From: Candidatus Heimdallarchaeota archaeon
Lineage (GTDB): Archaea; Asgardarchaeota; Heimdallarchaeia; JABLTI01
Length of the DNA: 64,000 nucleotides
Reading direction: 5' to 3'
Assembly: GCA_019894765.1 (NCBI GenBank)
Contig: JAGXNT010000024.1
Coordinates: 62,001 to 126,000, forward strand
Positions 46,086 through 55,684 of this stretch are shown piece by piece. Made by a program: the position numbers and the translations under genes. Each line of letters starts with the position of its first letter. Position 1 is the first letter of the stretch. The notes under the pieces are model-generated. The model was not told where the DNA came from, ran no database searches, and saw nothing but the letters and a program-made list of their open reading frames with translations.

Positions 46086-46973
46086 ATGGCTAAAAAAACA
46101 AAAAAGAAATTAGTTCTTATTGCTGATTCGGCTTGTGATCTTCCAGTAGAGATTATAGAACAATATGGTATTGTGATTCTTCCAATCTCAATTTACTTCC
46201 CGGAGGAAACAAGAACTCAATATGTTGATATCACTACTGAAGAGTTTTTCAAGAAGCTTGAGGAGGAAGATGAGCTCCCAACAACTGGAGTTCCTTCACC
46301 AAGAGTGTATAAACAAACTTTCGATAAAGCTCTAGAGATAAGTGATGAAGGTATTATGCTTGATCTCTCTGGTGATTTGAGCGGTATTTATAACTATGGT
46401 GTAGTTTACTCAAAGCAATTTGCGGAAAATAAAATCACTGTTGTTGATAGTAGGACTGCAACCTTACCATTCGGATTATTGGTTTTAAAGACAGCAAGAA
46501 TGATTGAGGAAGGATTGACAAAAGAAGAAATTCTGAAGAAATTAAAGAAGATCATTCCTAAAGTACAGCTAACTGCTTTTCTTGGTACACTGAAATACTT
46601 GAAGAGATCAGGAAGAATATCGAGTGTAAAGCATATACTTGGTAATTTGATGCAGTTTAAACCACTAATTACTATTAGGAATGGAGTAATTGATTCTCCT
46701 TCACGCGTTCGAGGTGATTCAGCATCGATGGAATATCTGAAAAACCTTGGAGAGAAATTAACAGAATCATTACCCAAAAATGAGACAATTGTTGTTCTTC
46801 ACTCTCAGAATTTTGAAAAAGCAGAAGAGCTGGTTCAGCACATAGAAAACTCCACAAAAAAGAAATTTGAGGTTCTTACTTGGGAAATCGGTCCTGCAAT
46901 TGGTGTTCATGTTGGTCCTGGTGCACTTGGTTTGACTTGGGTTGGTAAACCATTTGAAGAGTTACTAAAATAG
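46086..46973 (+). CDS. DegV family protein (fatty-acid-binding type)
   Basis: 295 residues. DegV pattern: LVLIADSACDLPVEIIEQYGIVILPISIYF at the start, ITTEEFFKKLE, PTTGVPSP (lipid head-group loop), MLDLSGDLSGIYN, VVDSRTATLPFGLLVLKTARMI, GTLKYLKRSGRISSVKHILGNLMQFKPLI and the C-terminal GPAIGVHVGPGALGLTW. In bacteria these two-domain proteins (FakB) bind fatty acids for phosphorylation by FakA. No FakA-like kinase is visible here. A paralogue lies at 55870-56793. ATG with AGGTAAT upstream. Confidence 0.9.
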   Translation: MAKKTKKKLVLIADSACDLPVEIIEQYGIVILPISIYFPEETRTQYVDITTEEFFKKLEEEDELPTTGVPSPRVYKQTFDKALEISDEGIMLDLSGDLSGIYNYGVVYSKQFAENKITVVDSRTATLPFGLLVLKTARMIEEGLTKEEILKKLKKIIPKVQLTAFLGTLKYLKRSGRISSVKHILGNLMQFKPLITIRNGVIDSPSRVRGDSASMEYLKNLGEKLTESLPKNETIVVLHSQNFEKAEELVQHIENSTKKKFEVLTWEIGPAIGVHVGPGALGLTWVGKPFEELLK

Positions 46974-46992
46974 AAAAAAGGATAGATGTTAA

Positions 46993-47533
46993 CTAATTGC
47001 CAGTGAGCTCATCTATCTTATTCAATCTTCCACCAATGCGACCGGTTATAGTATCAAGGATTAATGCTGCACCGCCAATGATGGCACCAAAGAGTAAGCT
47101 AAGTTTTGGAAGGTAATTGTGAATTACTTGTTGATATCGTATGCATTGAAAACTGCTGTTATTTTATCAGTAAGTAATTGTCCCAAACTTGATGTACTTT
47201 CAATGCTAAGGAAATCCAGTAAAGATGCTATTGTTGAACTAATACTAAGTGAAGCATCCCACCAAGCTTGAACTTTTGCTTGAAGAACGAAATAGAGAAC
47301 AAAACAATACCAACAAAAACAATTAAACCAGTAAATCCGCCAGCCAACATTCCAGGGAATTTATCCTGAGCAATGAATCCTGCAACGAATCCTCCAATAG
47401 CACAACCAAGAACTGCAAGGATAAGAGCTAACCACCAGGATACTTGGAGACCACCGTAGATTAATCCAATTGCGGCCCCAGCACTAACTAAGCTACCAAT
47501 TATACCGCCAATTATTATTCTTATTAACGACAT
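46993..47533 (-). pseudogene. Small membrane protein gene with two apparent frameshifts
   Basis: ATG 47533 opens a frame with three Gly-rich membrane helices (IIIGGIIGSLVSAGAAIGLIY ... WLALILAVLGCAIGGFVAGF), which runs off into a short tail at 47228. Around 47285-47310 a shift of frame gives a continuous helix end and FVLQAKVQAWWDASLSISST, ending at TAA near 47125. A second shift near 47125-47145 gives HNYLPKLSLLFGAIIGGAALI, a fourth helix, ending at TAG (46993). The whole would be about 180 residues. Decayed gene or assembly errors; an alternative is a short intact 102-residue gene 47228-47533. Confidence 0.6.
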
Positions 47534-47599
47534 AGTAAGCACAAAAGTAGTTATTGCATTGGAATTAATAAATTTTAACTAGAAAAAGTACACGTGCAT

Positions 47600-48541
47600 T
47601 TATTTGGTGTTCAATATGGATTCAATAAACTGAATTATTCTCTCTGTTACTTGTTGTTTTTCAGAACCAAACAGAATAGTGTGAATTGAGTTGGCAGCGA
47701 AATAATCTTCTTTGATCTCACTTTTAACTAACTCATGAATCTTCTCAGCATTATATAGGGGAACACGATCATCCAATCCAGCGGTAACTGTGAAGATGGG
47801 TGCTGTTACATTCTGTATTTCCTCTCGAGCAACTTCCATTAAATCCAACATGTGTTCAACTGCTTTTAAGGCGGAAACACGATAATTTAACATACTATTT
47901 TTCTCCATGAGTTCAATTTCTTTTTTTCTTCTTGGGAAATATTTCAACAAATCTGCGACTAAAAATATGTAATCTTGCATGAAATACTCGACTTTTATAG
48001 GAGCACATAATGTGACAACTGCATCAACTGATTCATGTGCTGCAAGTATAAGAGATAATGTTGCACCCATTGAGTGCCCGATTAGTATTATTTTTTTGCA
48101 ATATTGCTTGATGAAATCATAGCTTTCCTTTACGGATTTGTACCAATCCAACATATCTGTTAGAGCCAAATCAGCAGGACTTGTTCCATGACCAGCAAGA
48201 AGAACGCCAAAGGTCGAATATCCAAATTTTTCATGAAGAAGCTGTCCAAGTTCCATCATTTCTTGTGCAGTGGAAGAAAAACCGTGAACTAATATTACTC
48301 CTATATCATTCCCTTTGTAGAAAAAGGGTCCGGCATTATCACGAACATTACGTTCCACTTTCTCGGGGGCGAGATTATCTATTGCTGCCAGTATGGATTC
48401 CATTGGCAGGGAAGAGGAAATAGAAGAACTGGAATCTCTACGGAGAAAACTAATAGTAAATGAATTCAACCAAGAAAACATCTCTTTATACGGTGAAAGT
48501 AAATCAGAAACAATCTGTTTTCTTGACGGTTTTTTCGACAT
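47600..48541 (-). CDS. Alpha/beta hydrolase (carboxylesterase-like)
   Basis: 313 residues with no signal peptide. Oxyanion loop ILVHGFSSTAQEM near residue 85, nucleophile elbow IGHSMGA near 155, Asp in TAGLDDRVPLYNA near 260, His in SIHTILFG near 285: the order and spacing of Est30/monoglyceride-lipase-like carboxylesterases. It would hydrolyse esters of short or medium acyl chains; natural substrate unknown. ATG with AGGATTTAAT upstream. It lies 29 bases downstream of the next membrane-protein gene on the same strand. Confidence 0.85.
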   Translation of the reverse strand: MSKKPSRKQIVSDLLSPYKEMFSWLNSFTISFLRRDSSSSISSSLPMESILAAIDNLAPEKVERNVRDNAGPFFYKGNDIGVILVHGFSSTAQEMMELGQLLHEKFGYSTFGVLLAGHGTSPADLALTDMLDWYKSVKESYDFIKQYCKKIILIGHSMGATLSLILAAHESVDAVVTLCAPIKVEYFMQDYIFLVADLLKYFPRRKKEIELMEKNSMLNYRVSALKAVEHMLDLMEVAREEIQNVTAPIFTVTAGLDDRVPLYNAEKIHELVKSEIKEDYFAANSIHTILFGSEKQQVTERIIQFIESILNTK

Positions 48542-48570
48542 ATTAAATCCTCATTTAAACCTAAGATTTC

Positions 48571-49131
48571 TTACTCCTTGCTTGTTTCCAAAGTATCATC
48601 TTGTTTCTCCATTTCAGCTATTGCTTTCTTGAATTTCTCAATTGGTTTCTCTTTCTTTCTACCAAGTTTAGTTATTATAGGTATAAGGACACCAAATGTT
48701 AGTAATGCTGATATTGGTATGATTGCCCAATCCATACCTAGCGCCCAATCGTTTGGTGGAAAAACGAGATCAATTGCCAAAAGCAAACCACTTGCACCTA
48801 TCATTAGTATTGGTCCGACAATCCATGCTATAGCAGGTCTCTTGAAAATAATGAAACTCACGATATAAGCAAAAAATAATCCTCCTACAGCCCACCAAGC
48901 CCAATCAACCCGTATCCAAGCAGTATTAGGTTTAGTGACAACATCAATGATAATAAGGAACGCACTAATCAAAAAAATGTTCAATGGAGTTACCCACCAC
49001 TTGTATTTAGGTATTCGATCCCAGAATGTCCTCTTAGGAGGGATATTATTATTATCTTGGGTTGCCAGTAAATTATTTGCCGAATCTACCTCAATAAGAT
49101 CCTTTTTCTTTTTTGCACTCATGACTATCAT
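48571..49131 (-). CDS. Integral membrane protein, unknown
   Basis: 186 residues. A hydrophilic N-terminus of about 50 residues is followed by four hydrophobic helices (ITPLNIFLISAFLIIIDVV, WAVGGLFFAYIVSFIIF, WIVGPILMIGASGLLLAI, WAIIPISALLTFGVLIPII) and a Lys-rich, acidic tail. Repeated Trp at helix ends (WIRVDWAWWAVGG, WALGMDWA) marks interface residues. No family recognised. ATG 49131 or ATG 49122. It is adjacent to the alpha/beta hydrolase gene, likely one transcript. Confidence 0.7.
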   Translation of the reverse strand: MIVMSAKKKKDLIEVDSANNLLATQDNNNIPPKRTFWDRIPKYKWWVTPLNIFLISAFLIIIDVVTKPNTAWIRVDWAWWAVGGLFFAYIVSFIIFKRPAIAWIVGPILMIGASGLLLAIDLVFPPNDWALGMDWAIIPISALLTFGVLIPIITKLGRKKEKPIEKFKKAIAEMEKQDDTLETSKE

Positions 49132-49222
49132 ATGAAATTCTACGATTTACTATTTATTATTTTGTAATCTAGTCACTAACTGAGTAGATAATATTAGGGC
49201 AAAATAGCAGAGTTTGTAACTT

Positions 49223-50890
49223 CTATGTTATTTCTTCTTCCACAGTAATTGCTTGCCCATCATTGGATATTTTTCCATCTTTTAACTCAATTACTCGAGT
49301 TCCATCTCTCACAAGATTAATGTCATGAGTGGTTATCAACAAAGTGATTTTTAGTTGTTTATGGATTTTGTAGAGTTGATCCATCACATCTGTTGCAAGC
49401 TCAGCATCCATATTTGCCGTAGGTTCATCTAATATAAGAAAACCAGGGGTACCAAAATTAGCAATTGCTAAAGAAGCTCTTTGCAGTTCTCCACCAGATA
49501 CTTCTAATGGATACGATTCTTTTCTGTGTTCGATTTGAAATTGTGTGAATGATTCATCGATTTTATCTTGTGGATACGTTTTGAACCGTATGTTGTTTCC
49601 TGCTAGCATATCTCTTACGAAGAGATTTTCAGTTACTGTGATGAATGGATGCAAATCTCCTTGTTGGGTTACAATGCCTATATTATCTCTTCTGAATCTT
49701 GCCCGTTCAGCATCATTTAGTTTGTGTAACTCCTCATGTAGAACAGAAATACTACCAGCACTGGTTGGTTCCATTCCTGTGATGAGTTTTATTATGGTAG
49801 TTTTTCCGGAACCACTTGGACCTATGATGAATGCAAGTTCTCCTTTTATTAATTCTAAATCTACACCGGATAAAGCATGAACTTCTAAGCTCTTGCTTCG
49901 ATAGATTTTATCGACATTTTGCAAGCTAATTTCGATTTCTTTGTTTTTGAAATAGTCAGGAGCTAAAGGAGTAATTGATAATTTCTTCTGTTTCTTCATT
50001 TCCTGGACGTCAATTTTCTTCGGTGGAATTCCATCAGGATGTAAGATCTCAACTTTCGAATCTTCTGTGACAACAAAATCCACTTTGTCTTTGAGATGCA
50101 GTAAATCATAGACTTCATTTGGGATGCGAATGTTCTGAGAGGAATCAATTTGTCCTTTGAAAAATATTGGAAATTCTCGTTGATTGAGGATACCACTTTC
50201 TTCAACATTAAAGAGGGAACTAACTCGACCACTGTGAATTTCACAGGTTTTATCTACTCCTTTAAGGAACCGCATGTCATGTGTAACAACTAACACAGTT
50301 GTACCATAATCTCGGGAAATCTGTCGTAATAATTCCTTAACTATTTCAGTATTTTCAGAATCTAATTGCCCAGTTGGTTCGTCACATAATAGGAGAGGAG
50401 CATTTTTCGCTAATGCACTTGCTATAGCTGTTCTGATCATTTCTCCACCTGAAAGATAACTTACTCGACGATTCTCAAGATGAGCAATTCCTAATGTTTC
50501 TAGAATTTCCATGTTTCTTCTGTTGTTTTCTTTGCGATTATCAGAGTATAAACTTGAAGCAAATTTAAGATTGTCTAGCACAGTTCCTGTGAGGAATAAT
50601 GTTCGCTCTGGAAACTGATGAACATACCCCACCATATTTAATCGATAGTCAAGTAACTCATCTAATTCTAGTTGCCCAAGCTCATAATTTCCAACTCTTA
50701 CTTCACCGCTTGAGATAGCTTCCATGCCTGCGAAGATTTTAACGAGAGTAGATTTGCCAGAGCCACTTGGACCGATAATGGAAATTACTTCTCCTTTCTT
50801 CACTCTTAGATCTATTCCACGTAAAGCAGCTACTCGAGTTTTTGTTTCTTCATCCGTATATATTTTTATTACATCGTTACAGTGTATCAT
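49223..50890 (-). CDS. ABC transporter ATPase, two fused NBDs (MacB/LolD-like)
   Basis: 555 residues with two complete ATPase domains. NBD1: Walker A GPSGSGKST near residue 42, signature LSGGEMIR near 145, Walker B LLLCDEPTGQLD. NBD2: GPSGSGKTT near 365, signature VSGGELQR near 475, Walker B FLILDEPTANMD. A linker of about 70 residues contains a short beta-rich insert (IRIPNEVYDLLHLKDKVDFVV). Both sites have the catalytic Glu. It pairs with the FtsX-type permease whose stop is five bases upstream, forming an efflux or membrane-stress exporter at the cytoplasmic membrane. ATG start. Confidence 0.92.
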   Translation of the reverse strand: MIHCNDVIKIYTDEETKTRVAALRGIDLRVKKGEVISIIGPSGSGKSTLVKIFAGMEAISSGEVRVGNYELGQLELDELLDYRLNMVGYVHQFPERTLFLTGTVLDNLKFASSLYSDNRKENNRRNMEILETLGIAHLENRRVSYLSGGEMIRTAIASALAKNAPLLLCDEPTGQLDSENTEIVKELLRQISRDYGTTVLVVTHDMRFLKGVDKTCEIHSGRVSSLFNVEESGILNQREFPIFFKGQIDSSQNIRIPNEVYDLLHLKDKVDFVVTEDSKVEILHPDGIPPKKIDVQEMKKQKKLSITPLAPDYFKNKEIEISLQNVDKIYRSKSLEVHALSGVDLELIKGELAFIIGPSGSGKTTIIKLITGMEPTSAGSISVLHEELHKLNDAERARFRRDNIGIVTQQGDLHPFITVTENLFVRDMLAGNNIRFKTYPQDKIDESFTQFQIEHRKESYPLEVSGGELQRASLAIANFGTPGFLILDEPTANMDAELATDVMDQLYKIHKQLKITLLITTHDINLVRDGTRVIELKDGKISNDGQAITVEEEIT

Positions 50891-50895
50891 TTTAT

Positions 50896-53769
50896 CTACT
50901 CCTGCTTAACCGGTCTATATCGATACACGGAAGGTATCATTGCGAGTAGCCAACCCAGCATTGAGATGACTAATCCTCCAATAATAATCAGTATTATTGT
51001 CCAAATAGGTACGCCTGGTACAAATGGTTGATAGAAGCTCTGTGATTCGAGGAAGAAATCTGCAACAAAACCAAATAATGGTAGAGATGCAAACACTGTA
51101 ATTAGCAACGGGAGAGAAATTACCAGAAAGTACTCAAAAGTGAAAATCCCCAGTATTTGTCCTCTCACCGCACCTACTCGATACATTGCATCAAGTATTC
51201 GACCTCTTTCTTCGAATATTTTCAATCCTGTGAAATAGCTGACGAATATAATGGTAACTGCAGATAATATCGCAAAAATCAAAATATTATCTATTGGAAA
51301 TGTGATTAAACTTGAGTGCATTTCATCATACAGTTCTTCATATGTTGATGCGGTAATACTTAGGTTTTCCAACTTTTCTTGGACTAATTGTATAACTGAT
51401 TCATTTACTGCATTGATTAGTTTGTAATTTCGAATGCTAAAATCAGTTGAAAAATCCATTGATCTAGCAATCTCTCTTATTGTCAATCTTTTCCCAACAA
51501 GTGTGAAAGTGTCAAAATCAGTTTGGAATGCATTTTTAGTAGGATATGGGGCTAATGGAAAGATCTTGAACGAATTTAAGAAAGTTAATACCTCTGGAAA
51601 GCGAAGGAAATCATCAGGAAAATAGGTATTACCCGGTTTCAATCCACGATTTCTCGTGAACTTTAAATCTCCTAAAATAGTCATATTTCCTTCTAAAGCA
51701 AGAATGTCCTCCACTGAAGTATCATAGCTTTTCAGCTTCTCATTATCCACGACTTCTAGGAATTCGGTGACATTTTCTAGTGATACCAGATGAACACTAA
51801 AGGCCTTTGGATAGCGTCCAACAGCGTTTTCATCTGTTAGTGTATAAACTTCAGCTTCTGCAAAGCTAGCGATTTCAGTGATGTTTTCAAGAAGAACATC
51901 CTTTACATCAGATGGATCGATCCAATGACTGACGAGTAGGTGTGAATCACCCATCTTCAGATTAACTTCACTACTGATATTTGTGTCAAGTGATTTATTC
52001 ATGGTTAATCCTGGAACTATCACTAGTCCAAATAAGAGCACTCCTAATATTGCTAGCTGGTAAGATTTCTTATTCACTGATAAGTGTTGAATTGATAATG
52101 AATACAAGTTTATTCTATTTGGCCAAACACTCTTTCCAATAAATGACCACATCATAGATATTAAGCGAGCAATAATTAGGAAAGCAAACGTTAAGAGAAA
52201 TGCAACAGAGCAAGTCATCATGAACCAGAAAAACGTTAGATAAGACATGCTGGATACTACTTGAGATAATTCTCCAAAATTACGATACACCATGAAGAGA
52301 GTTATCGAAATGATTGTGAAGATTAATGCTATTACAAACAATCTGAACTCGTTTGTCGAGAAGACTTTTCTTATTTGTCCTCTTTTCTCTTTGAACTCCT
52401 CAGGGGTTGTTTGAGTGGTTTTCTTAGCAATAGAATTTTGTATAAAGAAACTTAAGCCGAAAAATCCAATGGTAATAGTTCCTAAACACATTAACAATAA
52501 TGGTTCTAACAAGAAGTTAAGATAATAATTTGAGGGTTGATTTGCCATTCCTCGTGTGAAAAGATAGCTTATCGTGAATCCCAGCAAAGAACCAAATATG
52601 AAGCTAACAAACGTAAATATCAGGTTTTCGAAGAAAACCATTCGTCTTACAGAACGATAACTTAATCCATATAATTTCATTCTTCGGAATACTGATCCCA
52701 GCTCTCGGGACCCTATATTCAGAGTAACCACAGTCAGTAAACCCACTATGAATAATAGTGGAGCATTTAGTGGCAGTAACTTTGTAGTTTTTAAAGTCCA
52801 AAGACCATTAAATTCAATTAAAAATAATTTCAAATCTTGGCAGAGAAGAACAGGACTCTCAGTTAAATTCGAATTCTGTAAATTATTCAGTTCCGGAATT
52901 TCGTAAATATAGTTCTGCCAGTTCGTTGGTTTTATAGCTGAAGAATCATAACTTACATCTACTAAATAAGTTAGCACACCTTCATAAGATGTCATATTAT
53001 TCATTATTTCAGAGAATAAGGAGTAATTCGTGAGAAAGGAATTATAGCGATAATAATTGAAAAATTCGACTATACTTCCTTCAAAATTCCAATCGAGAAT
53101 ATCTAATGAAAGACTTTCATTTACAAAAGTCTCTGTCATATTACCAACTAAACCTACAATTGTGAAATTCTTAGCTCGACCTAAATGCCATTCGCTATAC
53201 AAAGTAATTGTGTCATTTACTTGGAAATCAGTTTGATTTTTACTCATAGTAAAATAAAGCAATTCAGAATGATTTTGAGGAAGTCTACCATCAGTTAAGT
53301 TCTGTATTAATCCATTATATGTTCGGTCATCAAGGGTCATAATTTCGTGATTAAGCCATGGTTCACCAGGAATCGTTGGGTCAAAAGTATAAATCTGAGT
53401 ACTAATTCCAGATGAATAATTTCTAAAGCTAATGTCAGGAAAAAGATCAGTTACCATACTTGTGTAATCTTGCGTTACATTTTCAAGAAAAGAAGCACTC
53501 AAATTAAACGTACCTGTGTCATATTCATTTGAGCTAATACTGACTAACCCATCACTAAACCAGTTCTTCTCTTCTTGATAAGCTTGGAAAGTGTCAAAAC
53601 GATAGGTGTAAACAATCATAATAAGACCTGTTATAGCAAGAAAAATAAGTGTCCCACAGATAACAGAGAGAATGACTCTTCGTCGACCTGTTTTCAGAAA
53701 AATTTGGAATAATTGCCATTTGTTTCGTTTTCTACTTCCAATAATTGGATCCACAGCAACTTCACCCAT
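50896..53769 (-). CDS. FtsX/MacB-type ABC transporter permease
   Basis: 957 residues. An N-terminal membrane helix (about 30-50) is followed by a ~280-residue extracytoplasmic domain rich in N-x-S/T sites (NVTQ, NYSS, NLTD). Then comes a first FtsX core (LLFIVGLLTVVTLNIGSREL... KLYGLSYRSVRRM), further helices, a second extracytoplasmic region (about 590-805) and a second FtsX core (RGRILDAMYRVGAVRGQILG) ending in two helices. This is the fused LolC+LolE/MacB-like layout with 10 or so helices. Five bases separate it from the tandem ATPase gene, and two winged-helix genes lie upstream. Confidence 0.88.
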   Translation of the reverse strand: MGEVAVDPIIGSRKRNKWQLFQIFLKTGRRRVILSVICGTLIFLAITGLIMIVYTYRFDTFQAYQEEKNWFSDGLVSISSNEYDTGTFNLSASFLENVTQDYTSMVTDLFPDISFRNYSSGISTQIYTFDPTIPGEPWLNHEIMTLDDRTYNGLIQNLTDGRLPQNHSELLYFTMSKNQTDFQVNDTITLYSEWHLGRAKNFTIVGLVGNMTETFVNESLSLDILDWNFEGSIVEFFNYYRYNSFLTNYSLFSEIMNNMTSYEGVLTYLVDVSYDSSAIKPTNWQNYIYEIPELNNLQNSNLTESPVLLCQDLKLFLIEFNGLWTLKTTKLLPLNAPLLFIVGLLTVVTLNIGSRELGSVFRRMKLYGLSYRSVRRMVFFENLIFTFVSFIFGSLLGFTISYLFTRGMANQPSNYYLNFLLEPLLLMCLGTITIGFFGLSFFIQNSIAKKTTQTTPEEFKEKRGQIRKVFSTNEFRLFVIALIFTIISITLFMVYRNFGELSQVVSSMSYLTFFWFMMTCSVAFLLTFAFLIIARLISMMWSFIGKSVWPNRINLYSLSIQHLSVNKKSYQLAILGVLLFGLVIVPGLTMNKSLDTNISSEVNLKMGDSHLLVSHWIDPSDVKDVLLENITEIASFAEAEVYTLTDENAVGRYPKAFSVHLVSLENVTEFLEVVDNEKLKSYDTSVEDILALEGNMTILGDLKFTRNRGLKPGNTYFPDDFLRFPEVLTFLNSFKIFPLAPYPTKNAFQTDFDTFTLVGKRLTIREIARSMDFSTDFSIRNYKLINAVNESVIQLVQEKLENLSITASTYEELYDEMHSSLITFPIDNILIFAILSAVTIIFVSYFTGLKIFEERGRILDAMYRVGAVRGQILGIFTFEYFLVISLPLLITVFASLPLFGFVADFFLESQSFYQPFVPGVPIWTIILIIIGGLVISMLGWLLAMIPSVYRYRPVKQE

Positions 53770-53929
53770 GAGTTATAACCAAGTTACTTTCACAAAATCC
53801 ACTTATAAGAGTTATACTTAGTCTTGTATATTCTCATTTTTTTGAGAAAATGCACTCATTCATCTAAAATAGTTCAAAATAAAACATAGGTGAAAAATAT
53901 CGGAAAAAATAGAAAAGACTGAAAATGAT

Positions 53930-54565
53930 TTAAGAAGTGTAAATTTTTTCTAATTCAACTTTTAAATCATATTTCATTAGAATAGCTATCCATGAAGCAT
54001 ATTCAAGTGCAAAAAGTATGTTTTTGCCTTCTAGATCACCTAGTTTCTCCTTGGTTTCTTTGTCAGCTTTTTCATACAAATCGATTACATATTGGTCCCT
54101 TTCATTGTCAATTTTGTCGAAGAATTTCTTAAACTCTTTTCGACCATTTTTTTTGTTACCATACTTTTGTTTCAACAACAAGAACATTGAATCGAAAATT
54201 GGAGAATGGAATTCTTCTTTCTCCTTCTTTGCTAAAGGAATTTTCAAAATGAAAGCATAAGCAGTTCGCATGTAAAGAGTTTCACTTGTTAAATCATTTT
54301 CACTATTAGTGGAGATTCGTTTACCTGCTTTCGCAACAAGTTTTGCTTGGATTAGCTTGTGTAAATAACGATAAATGCTTTTATCGGATTTTTCTTCTTC
54401 ATATTGCTTAAATGAAGCATTTAGATCTTGTATAGTCATAGGACCTTTGCGAAGGAATTTTAAAACGTGATTTAGGTTTTCATCTTCGAATAATTCATTC
54501 TTTTTCTCATCCTTTATGAAAACAAGTTTCGCAGGTTTGTAAGTTATTACATCTTGGGAAGCCAT
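53930..54565 (-). CDS. Winged-helix-like protein, paralogue 1
   Basis: 211 residues, about 45% identical by eye to its neighbour. Shared segments: N-terminal SQDVITY, KGPMTIQDLNASF, EEKSDKSIYRYLHKLIQAKLVAKAGKRI (a winged-helix recognition/wing pattern) and SETLYMRTAYAFI, then a helical C-terminal domain (residues 110-211). It is likely a DNA-binding regulator. ATG with GGTGATG upstream. It lies 14 bases after its paralogue and about 160 bases upstream of the FtsX/ABC genes on the same strand, so control of that transporter is plausible but unproven. Confidence 0.75.
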   Translation of the reverse strand: MASQDVITYKPAKLVFIKDEKKNELFEDENLNHVLKFLRKGPMTIQDLNASFKQYEEEKSDKSIYRYLHKLIQAKLVAKAGKRISTNSENDLTSETLYMRTAYAFILKIPLAKKEKEEFHSPIFDSMFLLLKQKYGNKKNGRKEFKKFFDKIDNERDQYVIDLYEKADKETKEKLGDLEGKNILFALEYASWIAILMKYDLKVELEKIYTS

Positions 54566-54579
54566 TTCACATCACCACT

Positions 54580-55215
54580 TTACTTGCACTTAGCAATCTC
54601 CTTCTTTAAATCAACTACAGTAGCTAGAGCAGCCCAACTTGAATAACTCAAACAATACTCCAGCTCTCTCCAATTCAATTCGTTAATTATTCGAATTGTT
54701 TCATCATCTAGATTTTTAAACAACTCAATTAGGATTTCATCTCTCTGTCGATCTATCTTAAACACGAATTTTTGGAAGTAATCACTATCTAAAGTTTTTC
54801 CATCAACAACAGGCTTTAGTAGGAGCCTTGCGGCATTAAAAACCGGACAATAGCCTTCTTCAGCAATGTTTGGATCATGCTTTAATGCTTCAGGGAATAT
54901 GAAAGCTTTAGCAGTTCGCATATACAATGTTTCGCTTTTCAACTCATCTTCAGTTATCGAAATAATTCTCTTTCCCGCTTTTGCTACAAGCTTTGCTTTA
55001 ATTAATGTATGAAGATAACGATAAATTGTCTTATCGGATTTTTCATCTCCACTTTTCTTAAAAATGCCAACTAAATCATTAATAGTCATAGGACCTTTTT
55101 GAAGATATCTCAAAACAGGAAAAAGATTTTCATCTTGTATTACTTTTGTTGTTTTGTCATCCTTTATGACTTTCACAATTTCTTGGTTATATGTTATTAC
55201 GTCTTGCGAATCCAT
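54580..55215 (-). CDS. Winged-helix-like protein, paralogue 2
   Basis: 211 residues, same length and layout as the following gene: SQDVITY, KGPMTINDLVGIF, DEKSDKTIYRYLHTLIKAKLVAKAGKRI and SETLYMRTAKAFIF, then a divergent helical domain (FNAARLLLKPV, KIDRQRDEILIELFKNLDDE). A tandem duplicate. The N-terminal ~100 residues are conserved and the C-terminal half diverges, as expected for regulators sharing a DNA-binding part but with different sensing parts. ATG with GGAG about ten bases upstream. First gene of a probable two-gene unit. Confidence 0.75.
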   Translation of the reverse strand: MDSQDVITYNQEIVKVIKDDKTTKVIQDENLFPVLRYLQKGPMTINDLVGIFKKSGDEKSDKTIYRYLHTLIKAKLVAKAGKRIISITEDELKSETLYMRTAKAFIFPEALKHDPNIAEEGYCPVFNAARLLLKPVVDGKTLDSDYFQKFVFKIDRQRDEILIELFKNLDDETIRIINELNWRELEYCLSYSSWAALATVVDLKKEIAKCK

Positions 55216-55442
55216 TCTATCAGCGCTCCTACCTTCTTTTGGTATGCTCTAATTCATTTCTAATTTAGTGGCTTTTTATACTTTATTTAAGTATTACTTC
55301 TCATCTATAAATAATATCATTCTTAATATATATAAACTTATTTCTTAATACTCTAAAACGAATTTCTCACCTTAATGAGAAAACTTATATATTAGTGTGA
55401 GAATAGTTTCCTACCAAAGTGGTAAAGATTGGGTGAAAAAAA

Positions 55443-55544
55443 TTGAAAGAGAAAAAAAATATCCCCACAAAAAAGGACGGTAGAAGAGATATAGACAAAG
55501 TTAAGCTCATCTTGACATTGTTCTATTCAGATGGATTAATTTGA
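55443..55544 (+). CDS. Candidate small ORF 1 (33 aa, Lys-rich)
   Basis: TTG start with GGGTGA seven bases upstream and a TATA-like TTATATATTA (55385-55394) about 50 bases upstream. The peptide begins KEKKNIPTKKDGRRD and ends in a hydrophobic stretch LILTLFYSDGLI. It is the first of three short plus-strand ORFs in a 650-base spacer. Caution: purine-rich DNA readily imitates both ribosome sites and Lys-rich ORFs. Confidence 0.3.
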   Translation: MKEKKNIPTKKDGRRDIDKVKLILTLFYSDGLI

Positions 55545-55576
55545 TCACACAAAAAGAAACCTGGAGGTTGATAGAA

Positions 55577-55669
55577 ATGAAAGAAACCAGGAGATTAACA
55601 GAACAAACCAAGAAGGAATTAGTTCCTTTAATGGGAAAGAAAAAGTACATATCAGCAAGATTCATGTAA
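55577..55669 (+). CDS. Candidate small ORF 2 (30 aa, basic)
   Basis: ATG 55577 has a strong GGAGG nine bases upstream. The peptide is basic (KETRRLTEQTKKELVPLMGK...) and ends at TAA 55667. It lies 32 bases after small ORF 1 on the same strand. No homology can be judged by eye. Confidence 0.35.
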   Translation: MKETRRLTEQTKKELVPLMGKKKYISARFM

Positions 55670-55684
55670 TATGAAGGATTCAAA

